Assembly: GCF_017614965.1 (NCBI RefSeq)
Contig: NZ_WVUG01000064.1
Location: 1 to 33,605, forward strand
Direction of reading: 5' to 3'
Length of the DNA: 33,605 nucleotides
Source: Streptomyces griseorubiginosus
GTDB taxonomy: Bacteria; Actinomycetota; Actinomycetes; Streptomycetales; Streptomycetaceae
Positions 16,911 through 24,971 of this stretch are shown in pieces (the stretch's first letter is position 1; the number at the start of each line of letters is the position of its first letter). A model generated the notes under the pieces. The model saw only the letters and a program-made list of their open reading frames with translations, did not search any database and had not been told where the DNA came from. A program made the translations under genes and the position numbers.

Positions 16911-17432
16911 ATGCATCTCAACCCTTACGGCGAGGATGCCGTGAAGCTCGCCGCGGATCTCGCCAACCGGCGCCCCGCCGACGCCGAGGAGCTCGCGGAC
17001 CGCTGCCGGACCGCGGGGCTGGTGCTGGAGCGCCCGGTCACCCCGCACGACCTGGCCCGCGCGGAGGAGGCGCTGGACGCCTGGGAGAAGGTCGTCGACG
17101 CCGAGGACGAGGGCGAGCGCGCCGAACTGCTCAACGCCATGCTGGCGACGGCCGCCGCGTATCCGCGGCTGACCAACCACGCCGGGAGCGGCTGGCACGT
17201 GCACTATCGCGACCGCGAACTGCCCCTCGGATCACTGCTGTTGTCCCTGATCTCCGTCGGCACCGCCCTGCATCTGGCGGGCCGCGGCATGCACCGGCTG
17301 CGCCGCTGCGCCGTGACCGAGTGCGCCACGATCTTCGCCGACACCTCCCGCACCGGCCGGCAGCGCTACTGCTCCCAGCGCTGCGCCAACCGCGACGCGG
17401 TACGCCGTCACCGGGCCCGTACGACCGCCTGA
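16911..17432 (+). CDS. ABATE/CGNR zinc-finger putative transcriptional regulator
   Basis: A 173-residue protein with an N-terminal ABATE-type domain and a C-terminal CGNR-type zinc finger: Cys in RCAVTEC, then YCSQRCANRDAVRRHRAR, giving four spaced cysteines and a basic tail. The namesake CGNR tetrapeptide reads CANR here. The family is thought to bind DNA and respond to stress, but this is poorly tested. I chose the ATG at 16911 because the N-terminal HLNPYGEDAV typical of the family starts there. No Shine-Dalgarno sequence precedes it, so it may be translated from a leaderless transcript. It may control the divergent GNAT gene. Confidence 0.8.
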   Translation: MHLNPYGEDAVKLAADLANRRPADAEELADRCRTAGLVLERPVTPHDLARAEEALDAWEKVVDAEDEGERAELLNAMLATAAAYPRLTNHAGSGWHVHYRDRELPLGSLLLSLISVGTALHLAGRGMHRLRRCAVTECATIFADTSRTGRQRYCSQRCANRDAVRRHRARTTA

Positions 17433-17560
17433 CGCCGACGCGTTGTCACCTCAGGACGAACCTTCCCTCCCCCGGGACTCAACTCCCGCAAACAGAACAG
17501 GGATCGTCCAATCCCGCACCCATTTCACTGCCATATTCGAAAGCAACTTCGGAGGTGGCT
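17433..17560 (+). promoter_or_regulatory. Leader/control region of the lipid cassette
   Basis: This 128-bp gap precedes the carboxylase gene. It holds two small stem-loops with the same GGGA/TCCC stem: 17473-17488 (CGGGA, ctcaac, TCCCG) and 17500-17515 (GGGAT, cgtcca, ATCCC). A relatively AT-rich stretch (17521-17550) lies before the GGAGG ribosome site at 17551. The operon promoter is expected here; I cannot place the -10 or -35 boxes with confidence. Confidence 0.4.
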
Positions 17561-19159
17561 GTGACGCGAGAGGCGACGACATCCCGAGCGAGCAGGACGG
17601 CACCGGCGACGGCGACCGCGCCGACGGCACCCACGGCGGACCGCACCGCCCGGCGCATCGCGGACCTCGAGGACCGCCGGGCCCAGGCGACGATCACCGG
17701 TGTACCCAGAAGACGGGGCGCGCTCGGCGCGCGGGAGCGGATCGGGCGGCTGCTCGACGAGGGCTCCTTCACCGAGACCGGCCTCTTCGTCCGCGCCCGG
17801 CCCACCGGCGACGGCGCACAGCGCCCCTACGGAGACGGGGTCGTCACCGGGTGCGGAACGGTCGACGGACGGACCGTCTGCGTGTTCGCCCAGGACTCCA
17901 CGGTCTTCGGCGGCAGCATGGGCGAGGCCTTCGGCGAGAAGGTGGTGGCCCTGATGGACCTCGCGCTGAAGACCGGCTGTCCGGTCATCGGCCTCAACGA
18001 CTCCGGCGGCGCCCGCATCCAGGAGGGCGTCGCCTCGCTCGCGCTCTACGCCGAGCTGGTGCGCCGCAATGTGCAGGCCTCCGGCGTGATCCCGCAGATC
18101 TCGGTCATCCTCGGCCCGTGCGCCGGCGGCGCCGCCTACTCCCCCGCCATCACCGACTTCACCGTGATGGTGGACGGCGCCTCGCACATGTTCGTCACCG
18201 GCCCGGACGTGATCGAGGCGGTCACCGGAGAGCGCACCACCGCCGAGGAGTTGGGCGGCGCACGGGCCAGCAACACCGTCAACGGCAATGCCCACTTCCT
18301 CGCCGCCGACGAGGAGGACGCCCTCGACACCGTGCGCGACCTGCTGTCGTACCTGCCCGCCAACAACCTCGAGCGGCCCCCGGAGTACGCGCCCGGCGCC
18401 GTCGCCGACGGCGGTCTCCTCGACGAGGTGGTCCCGGACCGCACCGGCCGGGCCTACGACATGCGCGAGATCCTGCAGGCGGTCGTCGACGACGGTGAAC
18501 TCCTGTACGTCCAGGAGCTGTTCGCACCCAACATCGTCTGCGCGCTGGGCCGGGTCGAGGGCGCCACCGTCGGGATCGTCGCCAACCAGCCGCTGCACTC
18601 CGCCGGTGTCCTGGACATCGACGCCTCCGAGAAGGCGGCGCGTTTCGTACGGTTCTGCGACGCGTTCGGCATCCCCCTGCTGACCTTCGCCGACGTCCCC
18701 GGCTATCTCTCCGGCGTCGGCCAGGAGCGGGCCGGCATCATCCGGCGGGGTGCCAAACTCCTGTACGCCTACGCCGAGGCGACCGTCCCGAAGGTCACCG
18801 TGGTCGTGCGCAAGGCGTACGGCGGCGGATACGCCGTGATGGGCTCCAAGCACCTCGGCGCCGACGTCAACCTCGCCTGGCCCACGGCCCGTATCGCCGT
18901 CATGGGCGCGGAGGGCGCCGTCGGCGTGCTGCACCGGCGTGAACTGGCCGCCGCCGACGACCCCGAGGCCCTGCGCGCCCGTCTCGTCGCCGCGTACGAG
19001 ACCACCCACGGGACCCCCTATCCGGCCGCCGAACGCGGCTACGTCGACGCGGTGATCGCCCCGCACGAGACCCGCGCCCACATCTGCCGCGCCCTGCGCA
19101 CCCTGCGCGGCAAGCGCGCCCCGATGCCCCAGCGCCGGCACGGCAACATCCCGCTGTGA
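17561..19159 (+). CDS. Acyl-CoA carboxylase beta (carboxyltransferase) subunit, AccD4/PccB type
   Basis: A 532-residue biotin-dependent carboxyltransferase subunit, moving carboxyl from carboxybiotin to an acyl-CoA alpha carbon. Both oxyanion-hole segments are present: SGGARIQEG (148-156) and GPCAGGAAYSP (185-195). The position that is Asp422 in Streptomyces PccB and controls chain length is Ala425 here (GGGYAVMGSK). Mycobacterial AccD4, as I recall it, also has Ala, which hints at longer acyl-CoA substrates. The GTG at 17561 follows GGAGG by five bases; an in-frame GTG two codons earlier overlaps that site. No biotin-carboxylase/carrier subunit is in the window. As first gene of the FAAL-PKS-Ag85-like set, it probably makes the alpha-carboxyacyl extender. 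A housekeeping propionyl-CoA role is the alternative. Confidence 0.88.
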   Translation: MTREATTSRASRTAPATATAPTAPTADRTARRIADLEDRRAQATITGVPRRRGALGARERIGRLLDEGSFTETGLFVRARPTGDGAQRPYGDGVVTGCGTVDGRTVCVFAQDSTVFGGSMGEAFGEKVVALMDLALKTGCPVIGLNDSGGARIQEGVASLALYAELVRRNVQASGVIPQISVILGPCAGGAAYSPAITDFTVMVDGASHMFVTGPDVIEAVTGERTTAEELGGARASNTVNGNAHFLAADEEDALDTVRDLLSYLPANNLERPPEYAPGAVADGGLLDEVVPDRTGRAYDMREILQAVVDDGELLYVQELFAPNIVCALGRVEGATVGIVANQPLHSAGVLDIDASEKAARFVRFCDAFGIPLLTFADVPGYLSGVGQERAGIIRRGAKLLYAYAEATVPKVTVVVRKAYGGGYAVMGSKHLGADVNLAWPTARIAVMGAEGAVGVLHRRELAAADDPEALRARLVAAYETTHGTPYPAAERGYVDAVIAPHETRAHICRALRTLRGKRAPMPQRRHGNIPL

Positions 19160-19178
19160 CCGCACTGGCAGCGCGGGG

Positions 19179-19205
19179 GCTCTGACAGCTCTGACCGCTC
19201 TGAAT
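19179..19205. repeat. Three tandem 9-bp direct repeats
   Basis: GCTCTGA recurs at 19179, 19188 and 19197, an exact nine-base period, in the 131-bp gap between the carboxylase and acyl-AMP ligase genes. The last two bases of each unit vary (CA, CC, AT). Tandem direct repeats can be activator-binding sites, but this may also be chance in GC-rich DNA. Confidence 0.5.
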
Positions 19206-19290
19206 CGGCCGCGTGCCCGCGAGAACTCTCCGCGTCCTTCGCACCACCCCGCTCCGCCCCCACCGACAGCGATGTGAGGAGCCACGCCCG

Positions 19291-21033
19291 ATGGACAGCC
19301 GCCGCCCCCCGCTCGCGCCCGCGTACCGGACTCTGCCCGAGTACGTGCGGCACTGGGCCGAAACGACCCCCGACCGCAGGGCGTTCACCTTCGTCGAGCA
19401 CCCCGCCCCCGGGTCGCGCGGCGTGCACCGCACCCTGACCTGGCGCCGCCTGGAAGCCCGCGTCCGGGCCCTGGCCGCCCGGCTCGCCCAGGAGGCCGGA
19501 CCCGGTGAACGGGTCGCGCTGCTGTGCCCGCAGGGCACGGACTACATCACCGGGTTCCTCGCCGCGCTCACCGCCGGGCTGGTCGCCGTACCGCTGTATC
19601 CGCCGGGTCTTCCCGGGCACGGTGACCGGCTCGTCGCGGTCCTGGCCGACGCCCGGCCCGCAGCCGTGCTGACCACGAGCCGGGTGCTGGCGGAGGTGAC
19701 GGACTTCTGCGAGCGCGCGGAGGTCCCGGTCATCGCGGCCGACCAGGTTCCCGACGCCACCGCCGAGGACTGGCGGGCACCGGAGGCGGACCCGGAGGCG
19801 ACCGCGTACCTGCAGTACACCTCCGGCTCCACCCGCACCCCGGCCGGCGTGGAGATCACCCACGCCAATGTCGTCGCCAACGCCCAGCAGGCCCTGAGCG
19901 CCTACGGCGCCGACACGCACCCGGTGACCTGCGTGGGCTGGCTGCCGCTCTACCACGACATGGGCCTCGTGCTGAGCGTCGCGGCCCCCGCCGTAAGAGG
20001 CCTGCTCTCCGTCCTGATGGACCCGGCCGCCTTCCTGCACGAACCGGCGCGCTGGCTCAGGCTGTTGACCGCTCATCCGCGCGCGGTGAGCGCCGCGCCC
20101 AACTTCGCCTACGACTACTGCGCCTCCGCCGTCACCGACGCGCAGAAGGCGGATCTGCGGCTGGACGGCATCGCCGCGCTGATCAACGGCAGCGAACCGG
20201 TACGGCCCGGCACCGCCGACCGCTTCCACGCGGCCTTCGCCGCCCAGGGGCTGAACGCCGGCGTCCACTGTCCGTCGTACGGGCTGGCCGAGGCGACCGT
20301 CTTCGTCAGCGCCGCCCGGCCCGGCGAGCCGCTCGCCCGGTTCGCCCTCGACCGGGACGCGCTGGCCAACGGCAAGGCGCTGCCCGCCCGGCCGGACGAC
20401 CCCAGAGCCGTGCTGCTGGCCGGCTGCGGCACCCCGGCCGGGCAGCAGGTGCGGATCGTCGACCCGGTCTCGCGTGCCGCGCTGTCCGAGGGGGAGGTCG
20501 GCGAGATCTGGGTGCGGGGCCCGAACGTGGGGCGCGGTTACTGGAACAACGAGGCGCAGACCCGGCGCGTCTTCGGTGCCGCCCTCGCCGGGGCCGCACC
20601 GGGCGGCTGGCTGCGCACCGGCGACCTGGGAACCGTGCTGGACGGCCGGTTGATCGTCACCGGGCGGCTGAAGGACCTGATCGTCGTCGACGGCCGCAAC
20701 CACTACCCGCAGGACGTGGAGGCCACCGTCCAGGACACGCATCCGGCGGTGCGGCGCGACCGGCTCGCCGCCTTCGGCGTGCCCGGCGGGGCGGGTGAGC
20801 GGGTGGTCGTCGTCGCCGAACACGCGCGGACCACGACCCTCGCCGACATCGACCTGCCGGGCCTGGTACGGGCCGTGCGTTCGGCGGTCTCCTCACGGCA
20901 CGGGCTGCGGCTGGCGGACGTCGTGCTGGTCGCGCCGGGCACGGTGCCCCGGACGTCCAGCGGCAAGGTGTCCCGGGCGCTGACCCGGACCCGGTATCTG
21001 GAGGGCGCCTACGCGGCCGGGACCGCTCGGTGA
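19291..21033 (+). CDS. fadD32: FadD32-like long-chain fatty acyl-AMP ligase (FAAL)
   Basis: A 580-residue adenylate-forming enzyme of the FAAL type. FAALs activate a fatty acid as acyl-AMP and load it directly onto an acyl carrier protein rather than CoA. Motifs: P-loop YTSGSTRTPAG (176-186), GWLPLYHDMGL (216-226), the A5-type YGLAEAT (330-336), GDLG (444-447), the FAAL-typical GRNHYPQDVEAT (468-479), and catalytic Lys559 in SSGKVSR. The P-loop wording and the GRNHYPQD segment are those of the FadD32 group. The ATG at 19291 follows GAGGAG by nine bases. Its stop overlaps the GTG start of the PKS (GTGA), so enzyme and acceptor are translationally coupled. It very likely charges the N-terminal ACP of that PKS. 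Confidence 0.9.
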   Translation: MDSRRPPLAPAYRTLPEYVRHWAETTPDRRAFTFVEHPAPGSRGVHRTLTWRRLEARVRALAARLAQEAGPGERVALLCPQGTDYITGFLAALTAGLVAVPLYPPGLPGHGDRLVAVLADARPAAVLTTSRVLAEVTDFCERAEVPVIAADQVPDATAEDWRAPEADPEATAYLQYTSGSTRTPAGVEITHANVVANAQQALSAYGADTHPVTCVGWLPLYHDMGLVLSVAAPAVRGLLSVLMDPAAFLHEPARWLRLLTAHPRAVSAAPNFAYDYCASAVTDAQKADLRLDGIAALINGSEPVRPGTADRFHAAFAAQGLNAGVHCPSYGLAEATVFVSAARPGEPLARFALDRDALANGKALPARPDDPRAVLLAGCGTPAGQQVRIVDPVSRAALSEGEVGEIWVRGPNVGRGYWNNEAQTRRVFGAALAGAAPGGWLRTGDLGTVLDGRLIVTGRLKDLIVVDGRNHYPQDVEATVQDTHPAVRRDRLAAFGVPGGAGERVVVVAEHARTTTLADIDLPGLVRAVRSAVSSRHGLRLADVVLVAPGTVPRTSSGKVSRALTRTRYLEGAYAAGTAR

Positions 21034-24000
21034 GCGCCGCCGACGAGGGCGTGCTGCGCCGCCTGATCGCGGAACGGGTGGCCGCCTGGACCGGCAGCAC
21101 CGCCGCCGACGTGCCGATGGACCGGCCGCTGGCCGACCTCGGCATGGCCTCCCGGGACGCCGTGGTGCTGGCCGGGGAGCTGTCCCGGCTGGTGGGCCGT
21201 GAGCTGCCGCCGACCCTGCTGTGGGAGGCGCCGACCGGGGACGCTCTCGTGGCCCACCTGTGCCGAACAGCCCCGCAGGAGACCCCGGTTGTGACCCCTT
21301 CCCCGGTGCTGGACGAACCGGTCGCGGTCATCGGCGTCGGCTGCCGGCTGCCCGGCGGAGTGCGCGGCCCGGCCGACTACTGGCGACTGCTGTGCGACGG
21401 CGTGGACGCCATCGGCCGCGTCCCCGAGGACCGCTGGCGGGACTTCACGGCCTTCCCGCCCGCGGACGCGCCCGCGTACGGGGGCTACCTCGACGACATC
21501 GCCGGGTTCGACGCCGACTTCTTCCGGATCACACCGCGCGAGGCCGCGGTGATGGACCCGCAGCAGCGGATCCTGCTGGAGGTCGTGCACGAGACCCTCG
21601 ACCACGCCGCCGTCCCGGTGTCCTCCCTGGCCGGCACGGCGACGGGCGTCTTCGTCGGCGTCTCGGTCCCCGAGTACGGCAGGCTCACGGGCGCCGACCC
21701 GGCCGCCGTCGATCCCTGGGCCCCGGCGGGCGCGGCCCTGAGCGTGACGGCGGGACGACTGGCGTACGTCCTGGACACCCGCGGTCCCACCATGGCGGTG
21801 GACACGGCCTGTTCGTCCTCCCTGGTCGCCCTGCACCACGCCTGTGCCGGCCTGCGCACCGGTGAGTGCGACACGGCGATCGCCGCCGGGGTCAACGCGC
21901 TGCTGTCACCTGTCGTCGGCGTCGCGTTCGAGCGGGCGGGCGCGCTGGCGCCGGACGGCCGCTGCAAGCCGTTCTCCCCGTCGGCCGACGGCATCGGGCG
22001 GGGTGAGGGCTGCGCGGCCGTCCTCTTGAAGCGGCTGTCCGACGCCGAACGGGACGGCGACCGCGTCCTGGCCGTCGTCCGGGCCACGGCCGTGAACTCC
22101 GACGGCCGCTCCAACGGGCTGCTGGCACCCAACCCGGCAGCTCAACAAGCCCTGTTGGCGACGGCCTATGGGCGAGCCGACCTGGTACCGGCCCGGATCG
22201 ACTACGTCGAGGCGCACGGCACCGGCACTCCGCTCGGCGACCCGATCGAGGCGGGGGCGCTGGGCGCCGTCCTGGGCGCGGACCGGGATCCCGACCAGCC
22301 GTTGCTGCTCGGTTCGGTCAAGGGCAACCTCGGTCATCTGGAGTCCGCGGCGGGCATCGCGGGAGTGGTGAAGACGGTCCTCGCCCTCTACCACGACAGC
22401 ATCCCGCCCTCGCTGCACTGCTCGGACGGCAGCGCGCTCACGGACCCCCGGCTGCGCGTGGTGACCGAGCCCGAGCCGTGGCCGCGCTACGGCGGCACCG
22501 CGACGGCGGGGGTCTCCGGTTTCGGCTTCGGGGGCACCAACGCCCACGCGGTGCTGGAGGAGTGGCCGGTCGACTCCCTCCCGGCCCAGGAGTCCGCCGC
22601 CCATCTGTACCTGCTGTCCGACGTCGACACCGAGCGGGTCCGCTACACGGCGGGCCGGCTCGCCGCGTGGCTCCGTTCGCCGGAGGGCGGCAGAGCGCGC
22701 CCGGCCGATGTGGCGCGCACCCTGGCGGGACGGGCGGGGCGCGGTCCCGTACGGGCCGCCGTCGCCGCACACGGCCCGGACGAACTTGCGGACGCGCTGG
22801 GCGCGTTGGCCCGAGGGCAGGGGCATGAGCGGCTGATCACCGGTGACCGCGACCGCGTGGGGCGGGGTCCGGTGTGGGTGTTCTCCGGGTACGGCAGCCA
22901 GTGGGCCGGCATGGGGCGCCGGCTGCTGAGCGAGGACCCGGGCTTCGCGGCGGCCGTCGAGAAGCTCGACGCGCAGTCGGCCGGCGAGTTCGGGTTCTCC
23001 CTCCGCGACCAGTTGATCTCCGGGAACGGTCTCGACCGCCTGGAGGTCGCCCAACCGGCCCTGTTCGGGATCCAGTTGGCCCTCGCCGAACTGTGGCGTT
23101 CCCACGGGGTGGAACCGGTCGGGGTCATCGGCCACTCCATGGGCGAGGTGGCCGCCGCCGTCTGCGCCGGCGCGCTGGACGTGCCGGACGCCGCCCGGGT
23201 GATCGCCGTACGGGCGCGGCTCCTCAGCAGGCTGGAGGGCGGCGCGATGGCCGTCGTCGACATCGACGACGACGAACTCGCCCTGCTGGAGCGGGACTTC
23301 CCAGGCGTACAGGTGGCCGTCCACTCCTCGCCCCGGCAGAAGGTGGTCACCGGTGCGGAGCCCGCCGTCGCCCGGCTGGTGGGACGGCTGGAGAAGCAGG
23401 GGCGGGTCGCCCGGTCCATGCGGGTGGTCGGCGCCGGGCACTCACCCCAGGTCGATCCACTGCTGCCGGACCTGGCCGACGCCCTGTCCGACGTGCGCGG
23501 CCGGCCTCCCCGCATCCCGGTGTACTCCACCGTCCTCGACGACCCGCGCGGCGACTGCGCCTTCGACGCGGCACACTGGGCCGCCAACCTGCGTCGGCCC
23601 GTGCGTCTGGACCGGGCGCTCGCGGCTGCCGCGGCCGACGGCCACGGCGTGTTCGTCGAGGTCTCACCGCACCCGGTGCTGGCGCGGTCCGTCACGGACA
23701 ATGTGCCCGACGCCCTCGCCGTCGGCACCCTGCGGCGCGACGCGGACGGATCCGCCGCGTTTCTCGGGGAGTTGGGCGCCCTGTACGCCGCGGGCCTGCC
23801 CCTGCCCCCGCCGCCCGGCCGGGTCATCGACCTGCCCGCGCCGCGCTGGCGGCACGCACGCTACTGGTGGACGGACGGCCGGACACCCGCCACGGCGCCG
23901 GCGAGCGACCGATGGACGGAGCCCACCGCGCCTTCCGGGGACACGTCCGCCTCCGTCGCCGCGCGACTCGGCCGGCACATCGCCGCCGTCACCGGCCATC

Positions 24001-24962
24001 CGGCAGCCCGCATCACCCCGGCCACGGCCCTCGCCGACCTCGGCCTGGACTCCCTGATGGCCGTCCGCATCCGCACCGCCCTGGAGCGGGAGTTCCGGGT
24101 CGAACTCCCGCTGCGTGATCTGCTGGGAGCCGTAACGGTCGCGGACGTGGCCGACCGCGTCCGGCAGTCCGTGCCGGGCGAATCGCCCCTGTTCCTGTTC
24201 CCCGCGGCCGGCGCCCCCGCCGGCGTCTACCGGGCACTCGCCGAACGGCTCGGGGACGACCGCCCGGTGCACGCGCTGGAGCGGATCGAGGACGCCCGTA
24301 CCGTCCGGGAGAGGGCCAGCCGTTACGCCGAGACGATCACCGCCGAGCACCCCAGCGGCCCCTGTGTGCTGGCCGGTTGGTCCTTCGGCGGGTTCCTCGC
24401 CCAGGAGACGGCACGCCAACTCGCCGCCGACGGACGGGAGGTGGAGCTCGTCGCGCTCATCGACTCCGTACGGCCGCTCCCCCGCCCCGGTGTCACCCCG
24501 GCCGACCGGATCCGCGCGCACCTCACCGGGTTCGCCCGGCACGTCGCCGACACCTACGGAGTCCGGCTCCCTTTGCGGTACGACGAGTTGGTGGCGATGG
24601 ATGACGACGGCGAGCGCATCGACACGGTGCTGCGGGTGCTGCGGGAGGCCGCCGACGTGCCGGCCGCCGCGCTGGAGCACCAGCGCGCCTCCTATCTCGA
24701 CCTGAGGGTCGGCGAGGCCCACCGCCCCGGTCCTTACGACGGGCCGGTGGTGCTGTACCGGGCCACCGAGCCCGCCCCGCACACCGTGCGCGACCCCGCC
24801 TACGAACGGGACGACGCCGCCCTCGGCTGGGACGCGGTGTGCCCGGACCTGACGGTGGTCGAGGTCCCGGGACACCATCTGTCGCTGCTCGACCCGCCGC
24901 ACGTCGACGAGATCGCCGCACATCTGCGGCAGGTCCTCGCGAGACCCGCCCAACCGGACTGA
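21030..24962 (+). CDS. pks13: Pks13-like condensing polyketide synthase (ACP-KS-AT-ACP-TE)
   Basis: A 1310-residue type I PKS with the domain order of mycobacterial Pks13. The N-terminal ACP has Ser41 in GMASRDAV, like the unusual SSRDAV site of Pks13. The KS has Cys261 (DTACSSS), His396 and His436. The AT has Ser703 (GHSMGE) with a Pks13-like GAGHSPQVDPLL. The C-terminal ACP has Ser1008 (LGLDSLM). The thioesterase has Ser1118 (GWSFGG), Asp1145 and His1283, and the segment EHQRASYLDLR (1216-1226) mirrors Pks13. No KR, DH or ER is present. In Pks13 this set performs one Claisen condensation of two long acyl chains to an alpha-alkyl beta-keto product. The protein is about 400 residues shorter than Pks13, mainly in the linkers. 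The product is unknown. Confidence 0.93.
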   Translation: MSAADEGVLRRLIAERVAAWTGSTAADVPMDRPLADLGMASRDAVVLAGELSRLVGRELPPTLLWEAPTGDALVAHLCRTAPQETPVVTPSPVLDEPVAVIGVGCRLPGGVRGPADYWRLLCDGVDAIGRVPEDRWRDFTAFPPADAPAYGGYLDDIAGFDADFFRITPREAAVMDPQQRILLEVVHETLDHAAVPVSSLAGTATGVFVGVSVPEYGRLTGADPAAVDPWAPAGAALSVTAGRLAYVLDTRGPTMAVDTACSSSLVALHHACAGLRTGECDTAIAAGVNALLSPVVGVAFERAGALAPDGRCKPFSPSADGIGRGEGCAAVLLKRLSDAERDGDRVLAVVRATAVNSDGRSNGLLAPNPAAQQALLATAYGRADLVPARIDYVEAHGTGTPLGDPIEAGALGAVLGADRDPDQPLLLGSVKGNLGHLESAAGIAGVVKTVLALYHDSIPPSLHCSDGSALTDPRLRVVTEPEPWPRYGGTATAGVSGFGFGGTNAHAVLEEWPVDSLPAQESAAHLYLLSDVDTERVRYTAGRLAAWLRSPEGGRARPADVARTLAGRAGRGPVRAAVAAHGPDELADALGALARGQGHERLITGDRDRVGRGPVWVFSGYGSQWAGMGRRLLSEDPGFAAAVEKLDAQSAGEFGFSLRDQLISGNGLDRLEVAQPALFGIQLALAELWRSHGVEPVGVIGHSMGEVAAAVCAGALDVPDAARVIAVRARLLSRLEGGAMAVVDIDDDELALLERDFPGVQVAVHSSPRQKVVTGAEPAVARLVGRLEKQGRVARSMRVVGAGHSPQVDPLLPDLADALSDVRGRPPRIPVYSTVLDDPRGDCAFDAAHWAANLRRPVRLDRALAAAAADGHGVFVEVSPHPVLARSVTDNVPDALAVGTLRRDADGSAAFLGELGALYAAGLPLPPPPGRVIDLPAPRWRHARYWWTDGRTPATAPASDRWTEPTAPSGDTSASVAARLGRHIAAVTGHPAARITPATALADLGLDSLMAVRIRTALEREFRVELPLRDLLGAVTVADVADRVRQSVPGESPLFLFPAAGAPAGVYRALAERLGDDRPVHALERIEDARTVRERASRYAETITAEHPSGPCVLAGWSFGGFLAQETARQLAADGREVELVALIDSVRPLPRPGVTPADRIRAHLTGFARHVADTYGVRLPLRYDELVAMDDDGERIDTVLRVLREAADVPAAALEHQRASYLDLRVGEAHRPGPYDGPVVLYRATEPAPHTVRDPAYERDDAALGWDAVCPDLTVVEVPGHHLSLLDPPHVDEIAAHLRQVLARPAQPD

Positions 24963-24971
24963 GGAGCCGCC

